A stretch of 64,000 bases of DNA, from assembly GCF_036226925.1 (NCBI RefSeq), contig NZ_CP109031.1, forward strand, positions 3,286,001 through 3,350,000, given 5' to 3'. Below, piece by piece: positions 37,063 to 44,881 of the stretch. Both the position numbers and the translations under genes were made by a program. Each line of letters opens with the position of its first letter. Positions within the stretch are counted from its first letter, which is position 1. The notes below the pieces were generated by a model. It saw only the letters and a program-made list of their open reading frames with translations, did no database searches and had not been told where the DNA came from. The DNA is from Streptomyces sp. NBC_00659 (GTDB lineage Bacteria; Actinomycetota; Actinomycetes; Streptomycetales; Streptomycetaceae).

Positions 37063-37812
37063 ATGGGTGGACGGCATGTGGTGGTCTCCGGCGGGGGTAC
37101 GGGGATCGGGCTGGCGACGGCGGAGGTGTTCGCCGCAGACGGGGACCGGGTGGTGCTTCTGGGCCGCCGCGAGAACGTTCTGCGCAAGGCCGCCGACGCG
37201 CTGAACGAGCGGTTCGGGCCCGCGGCCGCGTCCTGGCACGCGGTGGATCTGGCGGACCCCGAACAGGTCGGCGCGGCCCGGGACTCCATCGTCGCGGACG
37301 GCACTCCGGTGGACGTCCTGGTCGCCAACGCGGGCGGCAACGCCGCCGTGGCGCACGACGGCAGCCTCGCCTCCGTCGCCGACAGCTACCGGCGCAACTT
37401 CGACGCCAACGTGCTGACCGCCGTCCTGCTCACCGAGGCGCTGCTCCCCCACGTGCGCCGCCCCGGGGGCCGCATCGTGCAGCTCTCCTCGATCGCCTCG
37501 CTGCGCGGCCCCGGCTCGTACGGCGGCTCGAAGGGCTGGATCAACACGTACACCTACGATCTCGCCCAGCGCGTGGGTTCCGAGGGCATCACCGTGAACG
37601 CGGTGGCCCCCGGCTTCGTCGGCGACACCGAGTTCTTCGGGGACCGCGCCACCCCGGAGTTCGTCGCCGCCCGCGTGGCCCAGTCCCTCACCGGGCAGCC
37701 CGGCCACCCCGCGCAGATCGCGGCCGCGATCCGGTACGTCGCGTCCCCGGAGGCGGCGTACCTGACGGGTCAGCTGCTGCACGTCAACGGCGGTGCGGCA
37801 CTGGGCCGTTAG
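37063..37812 (+). CDS. Short-chain dehydrogenase/reductase (SDR)
   Basis: A 249-residue classical SDR that oxidises or reduces a hydroxyl/keto group with NAD(P). The cofactor motif GGGTGIG is at residues 10-16. The active site has Asn in VANAGGNA, Ser in VQLSSIAS and the usual catalytic Tyr and Lys spaced YxxxK in SYGGSKGW. An Arg pair (GRR) after the second strand favours NADP. No partner gene shows the substrate. The ATG has GGGGTGGGCGG upstream. A 27-base direct repeat follows the stop and a strong terminator ends the unit. Confidence 0.9.
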   Translation: MGGRHVVVSGGGTGIGLATAEVFAADGDRVVLLGRRENVLRKAADALNERFGPAAASWHAVDLADPEQVGAARDSIVADGTPVDVLVANAGGNAAVAHDGSLASVADSYRRNFDANVLTAVLLTEALLPHVRRPGGRIVQLSSIASLRGPGSYGGSKGWINTYTYDLAQRVGSEGITVNAVAPGFVGDTEFFGDRATPEFVAARVAQSLTGQPGHPAQIAAAIRYVASPEAAYLTGQLLHVNGGAALGR

Positions 37813-37865
37813 GGCCCGCCGCCGACGGACGGAGGAGCGGGCCCGCCGCCGACGGACGGAGGAGC
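37812..37865. repeat. Perfect 27-base tandem duplication
   Basis: The unit starting GGGCCCGCCGCCGACGGACG occurs twice back to back (37812-37838, 37839-37865), and a third partial copy begins at 37866. It immediately follows the SDR stop. Confidence 0.85.
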
Positions 37866-38024
37866 GGGCCCGGCGCGGACGGGCGGCGGGGCCGGTTCCG
37901 CGGCGGAGGACGGACCTCGAGCTCCGCCGGACCGTACAACCATCCGCCACCGGTGCGGGCGCGGTCCTCGTCGTACGCCGCCGCGCGGCCCGGAACCGAC
38001 GACCGGACCACACCCCGGACATGA

Positions 38025-38058
38025 CACGGCCCGCCGGGCATCCGCCCGGCGGGCCGTG
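38025..38058. terminator. Perfect 15-base hairpin between SDR and small leftward gene
   Basis: CACGGCCCGCCGGGC and its complement flank an ATCC loop. It can end both the SDR transcript and the converging small-peptide transcript. Confidence 0.8.
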
Positions 38059-38107
38059 CTCTCCGCACGTACAGGTGAGTCGGTGCGGACGGGTCAGGGC
38101 GCGTGGA

Positions 38108-38209
38108 TCAGTACGGCAGGAGACGTCCCGAGGGGGTCCTGCGGTCGATCGGCGTCTCGCGCGGAGCGGCGGGCCGCCGGTTGACGCGAATCCGGATCTG
38201 ACGGTTCAT
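38108..38209 (-). CDS. Small Arg-rich peptide (33 residues), unknown function
   Basis: A short frame with a very strong ribosome site (GAGGAGGGGTC right before the ATG at 38209). It encodes 33 residues starting MNRQIRIRVNRRPAAPRE and ending GRLLPY. It is basic, with ten Arg, no hydrophobic signal and no Cys. It ends shortly before a perfect hairpin. The site quality and terminator support expression. I do not recognise a family; it could be a small regulatory or nucleic-acid-binding peptide, or a modified-peptide precursor without a visible modifying enzyme nearby. Confidence 0.5.
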   Translation of the reverse strand: MNRQIRIRVNRRPAAPRETPIDRRTPSGRLLPY

Positions 38210-38405
38210 GACCCCTCCTCATGACTGATGAGACCGGCGTCCTCGTCGACGCGCATAGACGCATGGTGCCCACGGAATCGCCCCTCCTACCCTCCGAGCA
38301 GGATGTTCTGTCACCCGCTGGATCGGCACGCCCCATCCCGACCTGTCCGACGCGACCGGCGTTTTCGGTTGTTCACGGCCGTTTGTCCGTGTTCACCTGG
38401 GGCGC

Positions 38406-38642
38406 ATGAACAGCAGACACAGCGCGCGCGTCACGCAGTGGTGGGAAGCACTGGATCCCGCTGCACGGAAGGCCCTCCTCGATCTCCACCTGGTCGAGGG
38501 CGACAGACTGCCCGAGCAGTTCGTGCGGGGCCTCACGGACCACGGCATTCATCCCGTCCAGCACGAGGAGCCGGAAGCCGGGCACCTCGTGCCCGGGGAG
38601 CTGGTGGAGTTCCTCGCCGAACAGCGGTCCGCGAACACCTGA
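38406..38642 (+). CDS. Small hypothetical protein (78 residues)
   Basis: A soluble, acidic, mostly helical frame beginning MNSRHSARVTQWWEALDPAA. The upstream site (TGGGG) is modest. The composition and third-position GC fit coding DNA. I do not recognise it. It stands divergent to the small Arg-rich peptide gene, with about 200 bases between their starts. Confidence 0.5.
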   Translation: MNSRHSARVTQWWEALDPAARKALLDLHLVEGDRLPEQFVRGLTDHGIHPVQHEEPEAGHLVPGELVEFLAEQRSANT

Positions 38643-38971
38643 CCGTCCGCCCCGCGGACCGAGACACCGACAGGCCGACAGGCCGACAGCGCGCGCGAAG
38701 ACGCCGTCCGGCGGGCCCCGGGGACCACGATGCCCCCTCTCCCCGGTGGGGCCGCCGGACGGCGCCGATCCGCATGCCCGCGCCCGGACCGGGTCCCGTC
38801 GCCGCCCGTGTCCCATGCCCGTCCCAGCGGTGATGCGTTCCCGCAGGTCACATGCGTGGGACTGTCCCGACGTCCCGATCCCGATCAAGAGGATCCCCCG
38901 CGGGAACCGGCGCTGCCAGCATGGCGGCGGCTGGGGATTCCCGGCTCTGATCATCAGAGGGGGAACACCAG
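38643..38971. other. Non-coding gap before the peptidoglycan island
   Basis: About 330 bases with short CCGACAGG repeats near 38669-38690 and no supported gene. The promoter of the GH25 gene should be near its end, but I see no clear -35/-10 pair. Confidence 0.4.
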
Positions 38972-40312
38972 ATGGGAACAAGGACGCTACTGCGGGGCCT
39001 GACCCTCGCCGTGGCAGCGGTCCTGCCCCTGTGCGGACCCGCGGCGGTGCAGGCGGCGCCGGCCGCGGCAGTCGCGGTCTGCGGGCACACGAGCGAACAG
39101 CCCACGCTGAAGCAGGGATCCACGGGGGACGCGACGGTCGAGGCGCAGTGCGAACTCGACCTGGCGACGAAGCCGAGCCGGTACACGCCGATCGCGACGG
39201 ACGGCTCGTTCGGACCGGGGACGGAGACGCGGGTCAAGGAGTTCCAGCGGTGCGCCGGGCTGAGCGCGGACGGCGTGCTCGGCCCGCAGACCTGGGCAGC
39301 GCTGAACACCTGGGCCGCACAGCCGCACACCTGCGCGACCCAGGGCACGGCGGGCACGGCGCAGGCGACCGTGTGCGGCCACACCGACGCGCGCCCGACC
39401 CTCAAGAAGGGCACGAAGAGCGATGAGGTCAAGGAGGTCCAGTGCCGGCTGAACCTCGCCATGGAGCCGTTCCACTATCCGCCGCTGACCATCGACGGCG
39501 ACTTCGGGGGCGGCACCGAGGACCGGGTCATCGAGCTCCAGCACTGCGCCAACCTCAGCGCCGACGGCACCGTGGGCCCGAACACCTGGGCCAAGCTGGT
39601 GGACTGGTCCAGCCGTAACGCGTACTGCACGCCGCCCCACCCCGCCGGTCACCCGATCGACGGTCTGGACACGGCCAAGTACCAGCACCCCGGCGGGGCG
39701 CCGATCGACTGGAAGGCCGTACGGGCCTCGGGTGCCGAGTTCGCGACGGTCAAGGCCACCCGGGGCATGAACGTCACGGACGAATACCTCGCCACAGACC
39801 TCGAGGGGGCCAGGACGGCAGGGCTGGCCGTGGCGCCGTACCACTTCTACACGGGCACGGCGGCCGACACGGGTGCCGCGCAGGCCGACCGGTTCATCGC
39901 CGCGGTGCGGGCGACCGGCTACACGGGGAAGCGGGCGGGCGACCTGCCGCCGATCTTCGACCTGGAGCGCATGGACGACGGCAGCGGGCGCTGTCCCACC
40001 TACGGCACGGTGGCCGACGCCAAGGCCTGGCTCGACCGGGTGGAGAGCGCCTTCGGCCGGGTCCCGATGATCTACACCCAGAAGTCCTTCCTGGACGACT
40101 GCATGGGGTCGACCACCGCCTTCGCCCGGTATCCGCTGCAACTCGCCGACTACCGCCAGTCGATCACCCAGCCGCCGGTGCCGAACGGCTCGACGACCTG
40201 GGCGATGTGGCAGTACACCGACGCCGCGATCTTCCCGGGCGTCCGGGCGCCGGCGACCGGGGACGTGTTCAACGGCACCCAGGCCGATCTGGACCGGCTG
40301 GCCAACCGGTGA
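38972..40312 (+). CDS. Secreted GH25 muramidase with two peptidoglycan-binding domains
   Basis: A 446-residue exported lysozyme. The signal is TLAVAAVLPLCGPAAVQAAP. Two PG_binding_1 repeats follow (residues 45-112 and 134-205), each with the DGxFGxGTE motif. The Chalaropsis-type (GH25) catalytic domain covers 225-446. Its first strand is PIDGLDTAKYQ with an Asp, and PPIFDLERMD has the paired Asp/Glu of the active site. It cuts the MurNAc-GlcNAc bond and could act on its own wall or on other bacteria. RBS GAGGGGG. It leads three same-strand secreted genes. Confidence 0.92.
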   Translation: MGTRTLLRGLTLAVAAVLPLCGPAAVQAAPAAAVAVCGHTSEQPTLKQGSTGDATVEAQCELDLATKPSRYTPIATDGSFGPGTETRVKEFQRCAGLSADGVLGPQTWAALNTWAAQPHTCATQGTAGTAQATVCGHTDARPTLKKGTKSDEVKEVQCRLNLAMEPFHYPPLTIDGDFGGGTEDRVIELQHCANLSADGTVGPNTWAKLVDWSSRNAYCTPPHPAGHPIDGLDTAKYQHPGGAPIDWKAVRASGAEFATVKATRGMNVTDEYLATDLEGARTAGLAVAPYHFYTGTAADTGAAQADRFIAAVRATGYTGKRAGDLPPIFDLERMDDGSGRCPTYGTVADAKAWLDRVESAFGRVPMIYTQKSFLDDCMGSTTAFARYPLQLADYRQSITQPPVPNGSTTWAMWQYTDAAIFPGVRAPATGDVFNGTQADLDRLANR

Positions 40313-40346
40313 TCCCGGACGTATCGACGTATCGAGGAGGACCCGC

Positions 40347-40739
40347 ATGACCGGCCGATTCGCCCGCGCGTCCCTCGTCGCGCTGCTCGTCGCCCTGGGC
40401 TTCACCGTTCCGGCGCCCGCCTCGGCCGCCCCCGCCGCTGCCGCCGCCACGAGCTGTTACGGCGGCGCGGTCACGGTGCACTACGGGGAGGTGCGCGACT
40501 TCGGCCCGTACGTGACCACGAGCCGCTGCACGGACATCAACATGCGGATGACCGGCGGCGACGCCGAGTTCGGCTGGGCCTGCGTGCAGTTCGCGAGGGC
40601 CGGCGCCTGCAACTACTGGACCAAGATCGGCCGGAGCTGGACGACCATCGCCACCGACGTCCTGAACGGAACCAGGTTCACCGTGCCCAACGGCGTCGAC
40701 CTGGAAGGCAGTTCCGCCACCTTCCAGATCGCCTTCTGA
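40347..40739 (+). CDS. Small secreted Cys-rich protein, copy 1
   Basis: A 130-residue exported protein; mature part about 95 residues. The signal ends PASAAPA. The mature part opens TSCYGGA and has four Cys (in TSCYGG, SRCTDIN, WACVQF and GACNYW), likely forming two disulfides. The downstream neighbour is a clear paralogue with the same Cys order. I do not recognise a family. Position between a muramidase and a wall peptidase suggests a wall-related role such as a binding module, inhibitor or toxin. GAGGAGG precedes the ATG. Confidence 0.8.
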   Translation: MTGRFARASLVALLVALGFTVPAPASAAPAAAAATSCYGGAVTVHYGEVRDFGPYVTTSRCTDINMRMTGGDAEFGWACVQFARAGACNYWTKIGRSWTTIATDVLNGTRFTVPNGVDLEGSSATFQIAF

Positions 40740-40772
40740 CCCCCTCACCCACCTCACCGAACGGAGACCACC

Positions 40773-41186
40773 ATGATCAAGACCAGGGCGCTCGCCTCGG
40801 CTCTCATCACCGTGGCCGCATTGCTGGGAGCGGGTGCCGCGCCCGCCGCCGCACAGTCCTCGGCCGCGGCGACCAGCTGCTACGGCGGCGCGAAGAACCT
40901 GAACTACCGCTACCAGGTGGGACCCAAGGAGTACGGCTCCTACACCACGTCCTCACGGTGCGGTGACATCAACATGCGGCTCACCACGGACGACGGGGTG
41001 TTCCTGTACGCCTGCGTGGTGTTCGTCGACCACACCGACAAGTGCAACCACGACAACACGTACTCCCTCCACGGCACCTCGTGGGCGACCGTCGCCACCG
41101 ACGTCAAGGACGGCACCCGCTTCGTCCTGCGCGTCGGCCCCTATGACACCGACGCGCAGAACGTGGACTTCCAGCTCGCCTACTGA
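40773..41186 (+). CDS. Small secreted Cys-rich protein, copy 2
   Basis: A 137-residue exported paralogue of the preceding gene. The shared pattern is TSCYGGA, then Y-TTSSRC-DINMR, then ACV-F, then CN, then W-T-ATDV-GTRF, with the C-terminus VDFQLAY against ATFQIAF. The signal ends AAPAAAQSS. The two copies differ widely elsewhere, so the duplication is old. The start has GGAGACC upstream, 33 bases after copy 1's stop. Confidence 0.8.
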   Translation: MIKTRALASALITVAALLGAGAAPAAAQSSAAATSCYGGAKNLNYRYQVGPKEYGSYTTSSRCGDINMRLTTDDGVFLYACVVFVDHTDKCNHDNTYSLHGTSWATVATDVKDGTRFVLRVGPYDTDAQNVDFQLAY

Positions 41187-41230
41187 CCTCTTTCCGCTCC
41201 TTCTCGCACCACCGTTCCGAAAGGACGACG

Positions 41231-42010
41231 ATGACCTTCCTCTTCCGTTCCGCCGGCGGCCGCTCCGCCGGCAGCCGCCCGCTCGACCGCCGCAGCATGC
41301 TGCGCGGCACGCTGGCTGTCGGCGCCGGCCTGGCGTTCGGCCCGCTGCTGTTCTCCGGTACCGCGCAGGCCTACTCGTGGTCGCGCACCATGAAGCAGGG
41401 CGACAGCGGCGCCGACGTGCTGGAGCTGCAGATCCGGGTCTCGGGCTGGGCGGCCAACAGTGCGAGCCAGACCCGGGTCGGCCTGGACGGCGACTTCGGT
41501 CCCGGCACGGCCGCGGCCGTCAAGCGGTTCCAGGCGGCGTACGGTCTCGACGACGACGGGATCGCCGGTCCGAACACCCACGCGAAGCTCAACGCGCTGG
41601 AGCAGTCGGACGGCTCCACGGCCCACTTCAATTGGAGCGAGTTCTACGACCAGGCGAGCGGCAACTTCAACGGCGGCAAGGTGAGCGCGGCGCAGGTGAA
41701 GGAGAACGCCCGACGCTGCATGTACAAGCTGGAGGCGCTGCGCAAGAAGCTCGGCGACAAGCCGATCACGGTCAACTCCGGCTTCCGCAGCATCGAGCAC
41801 AACGCCGACATCGGCGGGGCCAGCGACAGCATGCACCTGTACGGCACCGCGGCCGACCTCGACGTTCCCGGCGTGGCCACCAAGACCGTCTACCAGAAGG
41901 CGGAGACCTGCGGGTTCTCCGGCCTGGAGCGGTACACCGTCGACCACCAGCACGTCGACAGCCGGGCCGACCTCGGCCGCGACTGGTGGTGGGAGAGCGG
42001 CACGGTCTGA
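41231..42010 (+). CDS. Tat-exported M15-family zinc peptidase with peptidoglycan-binding domain
   Basis: A 259-residue exported wall peptidase. The signal has twin Arg (LDRRSMLRGTLAVGAG). A PG_binding_1 domain covers residues 55-122 (DGDFGPGTAAAVKRFQ). The M15 catalytic domain covers 130-255, with SDSMHLYGTAADLD (H202 and D209 as zinc ligands) and DHQHVD (H239 or H241). These cut stem-peptide or D-Ala bonds, the complement of the muramidase four genes up. AAAGGACGACG precedes the ATG. A 20-base perfect hairpin follows the stop. Confidence 0.9.
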   Translation: MTFLFRSAGGRSAGSRPLDRRSMLRGTLAVGAGLAFGPLLFSGTAQAYSWSRTMKQGDSGADVLELQIRVSGWAANSASQTRVGLDGDFGPGTAAAVKRFQAAYGLDDDGIAGPNTHAKLNALEQSDGSTAHFNWSEFYDQASGNFNGGKVSAAQVKENARRCMYKLEALRKKLGDKPITVNSGFRSIEHNADIGGASDSMHLYGTAADLDVPGVATKTVYQKAETCGFSGLERYTVDHQHVDSRADLGRDWWWESGTV

Positions 42011-42032
42011 CACCGTCCCGGGTGATCCGGAG

Positions 42033-42076
42033 CCGGAAGTCCCGGGTACCGCGGCGGCGGTACCCGGGACTTCCGG
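42033..42076. terminator. Perfect 20-base inverted repeat
   Basis: Arms CCGGAAGTCCCGGGTACCGC (42033-42052) and its exact complement (42057-42076) flank a GGCG loop. It lies between the M15 gene and the facing HTH gene, so it can end both transcripts. Its length is exceptional for this window. Confidence 0.85.
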
Positions 42077-42160
42077 CTTGCGGGCGTCCGACGTCCGGCT
42101 TCCGGCTTCCGGCTTGCGCGCTTCAGGCTGCGGGCTTGCGGGCGTCCGGCTTGCGGGCTT
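42070..42160. repeat. CTTCCGG/GCTTGCGGGCGTCCG repeat tract
   Basis: Overlapping short repeats (CTTCCGG three times, TTGCGGGCGTCCG twice, TTGCGGGCTTCAG and relatives) fill the 80 bases between the long hairpin and the HTH gene stop. Further short repeats continue into its last codons. Confidence 0.55.
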
Positions 42161-43287
42161 CAGCCCTTCGGCACGTCCTTCGCGTCCTTCGCGTTCTCCG
42201 CGCTCTTCGCGTTCTCCGTGCTCTTCGCGTCCTTCAGCGCCGCCTCGCAGGAGGGCCAGTCGTGGAAGTCGTGCCGGGCGCTCCACAACCGGTGGGCCGC
42301 CCGGATGTTCCACTCCGGGTCGAACGCCCGCAGCGGTGTGCCGCCGAGCTCCCGCAGGCGGACGTCGGAGATCTGGAACACGCCCCAGTTGCGGCTGCCG
42401 TTGGTGTTGGGCAGCACCCACAGCGGGTCGAGGAACGAGGCGCAGCGGGCGACGGCCACGGCGGTGCCGGGGTCCTCGGCGAACACCTCACGGATGCGCT
42501 TCGCCACTTTGTCCGGCGACCAGGTCGCCATGCTCACCTTCTGCGCGTAGAGCGCCTTCTTCGTCTCCTCGTCGACGACGCTGCTGGCCGGCATGCCCGC
42601 CAGCACCTGGAACGCGGTGAGCCTGCGCAGGGTCTCGGGCCCGAAGTCACCGTCGACGGCGAGCCTGCCCTTGGCCCGCACCAGCAGGGTCTGGACCTCG
42701 CGCACGCACTCGTCGTGTTGTCCCATGCTCACCGACTTGCACGCGGAGGAGTACAGCAGGCCGTCCTCGGCCGACGGCGGGGCGTCGGCCGGCATCCACA
42801 CGAAACCGGCCACCAGACCCATCACGACCACGACCGCGCCGGCCAGTACCGCGAAGCGGGAGGACAGCTTCTCGGGCACCCGGGGCCGTAGCGGCTTCCC
42901 GGTTCCGGCGGGGGCGGTCTCCGGCGGGGCGGCGGCGTCGGGTCCGGGGGCCGTCCGCGCGGTCACGACAGGACCCTCCGGCGTCGGTTCCGGTTCGGGG
43001 CCGCCCTCGGTGGTCACGGCGGTCACGGCCGGTGCGTTCCGGTCGGTGTCCGCCAGCGCCCACAGCCGGTGGAGTTCGCGGAGTTCCTCCGGACTGGCTC
43101 CGCACACCTTGCCGAAGGAGTGCACGACCCGGTAGTCCGTCGGGACGCCGAGGCCGGAGCAGTAGCGATGCAGACTGGAGCCGCTGACGCCCGCTTCCTT
43201 CCCGAGGCGGTCATAGCCCCGGCCACTGCGGTCCTTCAGCATCCGAAGGCAGGCGGCGAACTTTTCGGTTTGCGAAGGGGCAGCCAC
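42160..43287 (-). CDS. Membrane HTH protein with outer peptidoglycan-binding and lysozyme-like domains
   Basis: A 375-residue four-part protein. Residues 8-75 are an XRE-like HTH (MLKDRSGRGYDRLGKEAGVS). Residues 80-140 are a Pro-rich linker. A single span lies at 145-164 (FAVLAGAVVVVMGLVAGFVW). Outside are a PG_binding_1 domain (192-248, VDGDFGPETLRR) and a lysozyme/SLT-like domain (258-350, NWGVFQISD, WNIRAAHRLW). At the usual catalytic Glu (xxCES) it has CAS (A283), so it is probably inactive and may only bind glycan. The tail is a repeat (ENAKSAENAKDAKD). GTG 43287 has AAGGGTGG upstream. It faces the hydrolase genes and could sense wall fragments. Confidence 0.75.
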   Translation of the reverse strand: MAAPSQTEKFAACLRMLKDRSGRGYDRLGKEAGVSGSSLHRYCSGLGVPTDYRVVHSFGKVCGASPEELRELHRLWALADTDRNAPAVTAVTTEGGPEPEPTPEGPVVTARTAPGPDAAAPPETAPAGTGKPLRPRVPEKLSSRFAVLAGAVVVVMGLVAGFVWMPADAPPSAEDGLLYSSACKSVSMGQHDECVREVQTLLVRAKGRLAVDGDFGPETLRRLTAFQVLAGMPASSVVDEETKKALYAQKVSMATWSPDKVAKRIREVFAEDPGTAVAVARCASFLDPLWVLPNTNGSRNWGVFQISDVRLRELGGTPLRAFDPEWNIRAAHRLWSARHDFHDWPSCEAALKDAKSTENAKSAENAKDAKDVPKG

Positions 43288-43447
43288 GCATCCACCCTTG
43301 CTCAAGCCCTCTACTGACGGGTAGAAGCTACACCGCGGAATCTGTGCGCGCTCTTTGAGTGCCGGAATGCGATCGTCAACAGCCTTGTGAACGACCGTAT
43401 GTGACAAATCGTCATTCGACAGGTCCGGCGCCACGCCGAAAAGCACG

Positions 43448-43660
43448 TCAACGCGTGTCCCGCAACATCACCGTCCCGTCGGCGCGCCCCCGCCGGCCGG
43501 CAGCCACCCGTCGGGGCTGAACGCCATGGCGTTCACCGACCCGCGATGGCCGGTGAGGGCGGCGGACGGGCTCCGTACGTCTCGGACGGCCACCGAGGGG
43601 CGCTCTCGCGCGGGGCGGCTCACCCCTGGAGTTCTCAGGCCCTCGGGTGATGTGGGGCCC
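43448..43660 (-). pseudogene. Remnant of a WD40-repeat protein, frameshifted
   Basis: On the minus strand one frame reads RPSVAVRDVRSPS then ALTGHRGSVNAMAFSPDGW and stops at 43468. In the next frame DGTVMLRDTR continues the same repeat and stops at 43448. Together they form the canonical blade pattern GH-x-VNAMAFSPDG-x-DGTV-LRDTR. No start or other blades remain. It is a decayed end of a WD40 protein, close to the tRNA cluster, a usual insertion spot. Confidence 0.75.
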
Positions 43661-43879
43661 TCGGCGGGGCGGGTACGGAAGGTCGCCGTCCGGACGGTGT
43701 GCGGGGGCAGGACAAGCCGTTGGGGTGATCCTCTGTCAGCCTGGCCCGGGTGCTGTCCCCGACGACCGTGCCACCGCCCACAGGGGCCGCCTGCGGCCGT
43801 GCTCCCGACTGCGGAACGAGCTGTCCGTGCGGGTCGAGGCCGTTCTCACTGCCGGCGATTCGCCGATCGGACGCCTGCG
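43661..43879. other. Gap between WD40 remnant and tRNA gene
   Basis: About 220 bases with no supported gene. No integrase, attachment-site duplication of the tRNA 3' end, or other mobile trace was recognisable. Confidence 0.4.
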
Positions 43880-43956
43880 TGGTGGGGCGGGTGGGACTCG
43901 AACCCACGGCCGACGGATTATGAGTCCGCTGCTCTAACCGGCTGAGCTACCGCCCC
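43880..43956 (-). tRNA. tRNA with CAT anticodon (elongator Met or lysidine-Ile)
   Basis: The cloverleaf starts GGGGCGGTAGCTCAGCCGGT, has anticodon loop CTCATAA, a GTTCGAGTC T-arm and acceptor CCGCCCC, with CCA encoded. CAT can be Met or Ile2; sequence alone does not settle which. A hairpin (ACGGCGCGC pairing GCGCGCCGT) lies just upstream. Confidence 0.9.
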
Positions 43957-44090
43957 GTTACGGCGCGCCGCGCACATTTGTGCGCGCCGTCTGCCGCAGC
44001 ATAGCCGCTCATACGATCTCCTGCTCCAGCTGGTCGGCTTCGCGCGACCATGATGCCTTCGGCATGCCCTGGGCGGTTCCCGCGGACATG

Positions 44091-44112
44091 AAAAAGGACC
44101 CCGAAGGGTCCT
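44091..44112 (-). terminator. Intrinsic terminator of the tRNA-Asn pair
   Basis: AGGACCC, loop TTCG and GGGTCCT are followed by five T in all on the minus strand, 10 bases after the last tRNA-Asn. Confidence 0.9.
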
Positions 44113-44121
44113 CTTTCGTTG

Positions 44122-44194
44122 CTCTCCCGACTGGACTCGAACCAGTAACCTGCCGGTTAACAGCCGGCTGCTCTGCCAATTGAGCTACAGGAGA
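44122..44194 (-). tRNA. tRNA-Asn (GTT), copy 1
   Basis: The acceptor is TCTCCTG with CGGGAGA, discriminator G, anticodon loop CTGTTAA and T-arm GGTTCGAGTCC. CCA is not encoded. Nearly identical to the neighbouring copy. Confidence 0.95.
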
Positions 44195-44199
44195 TCGAG

Positions 44200-44272
44200 C
44201 TCCCCCGACTGGACTCGAACCAGTAACCTGCCGGTTAACAGCCGGCTGCTCTGCCAATTGAGCTACAGGGGA
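44200..44272 (-). tRNA. tRNA-Asn (GTT), copy 2
   Basis: The acceptor is TCCCCTG with CGGGGGA, anticodon GTT. It differs from copy 1 only in the acceptor stem and is transcribed first. The two copies are 5 bases apart. Confidence 0.95.
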
Positions 44273-44416
44273 TTGATCTTTGCATCGAACGCACCCACCT
44301 GGGTATTCGCCAGGGGGCGTGCGCTTGCTGCGACACATACATTAGCGCAAGCAGGGGGGTGCTCCGCCAATCGGTTCCCTCCGCACCGATGCCGACGCAA
44401 GGGAAGGGTGGTCGTC

Positions 44417-44722
44417 ATGCGCTACCGGCTCACGTTCGTCGCCGGACTGGCCCTGGGTTACGTGCTCGGCACGCGGGCCGGGCGCGAGCGCTACGAACAG
44501 CTGAAGAAGTCCATGCGCCAGGTCGCGCAGAACCCCGCGGTGCGCAACACCGCGGAGACCGCCGCGCACCAGGGCCGCGAGATCGCGGGCAAGGCGCTGC
44601 ACACCGTGAGCGAGAAGGTGGGCGACCGCGTCCCCGACTCGGTCACGGACCGGGTGCGTTCCCTGCGCGAGCGGAACGCGGCCGGCACCGGCGAGGACGA
44701 CTGGGGCACCAGCAACACGTAG
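44417..44722 (+). CDS. YtxH-like small protein
   Basis: A 101-residue protein. The N-terminus has a single span (FVAGLALGYVLGTRAG) followed by RERYEQLKKSMRQ and an amphipathic helical region, the YtxH/stress-protein layout. It probably sits in the membrane with a cytoplasmic tail. The family's role is only loosely known, linked to general stress in Bacillus. GGAAGGGTGG precedes the ATG at 44417. Promoter not identified. Confidence 0.75.
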   Translation: MRYRLTFVAGLALGYVLGTRAGRERYEQLKKSMRQVAQNPAVRNTAETAAHQGREIAGKALHTVSEKVGDRVPDSVTDRVRSLRERNAAGTGEDDWGTSNT

Positions 44723-44881
44723 GGCGTGTCGTCCGGATCATGGGGCGGGACGCGGGGCAGCCGGCAAGGCACCGCGCCTCGGCCCCGCCTGGTCCGGACG
44801 GCAGACCCCAGGAGGCCGATGCCGCCCGTCCTTGGGACGGCCCGGCGGCACCGGCTCCCGCCGTACGGCAGAATTCCCGCC

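Noticed and set aside
38972..43287. Phage lysis cassette or prophage remnant
   Set aside because: Every enzyme has its own signal peptide, and there is no holin, integrase, capsid or tail gene. The tRNA genes nearby show no duplicated 3' end that I could see.
43526..43945. Plus-strand frame running into the tRNA gene
   Set aside because: It overlaps the tRNA-CAT gene and is antisense to the WD40 remnant; no ribosome site.
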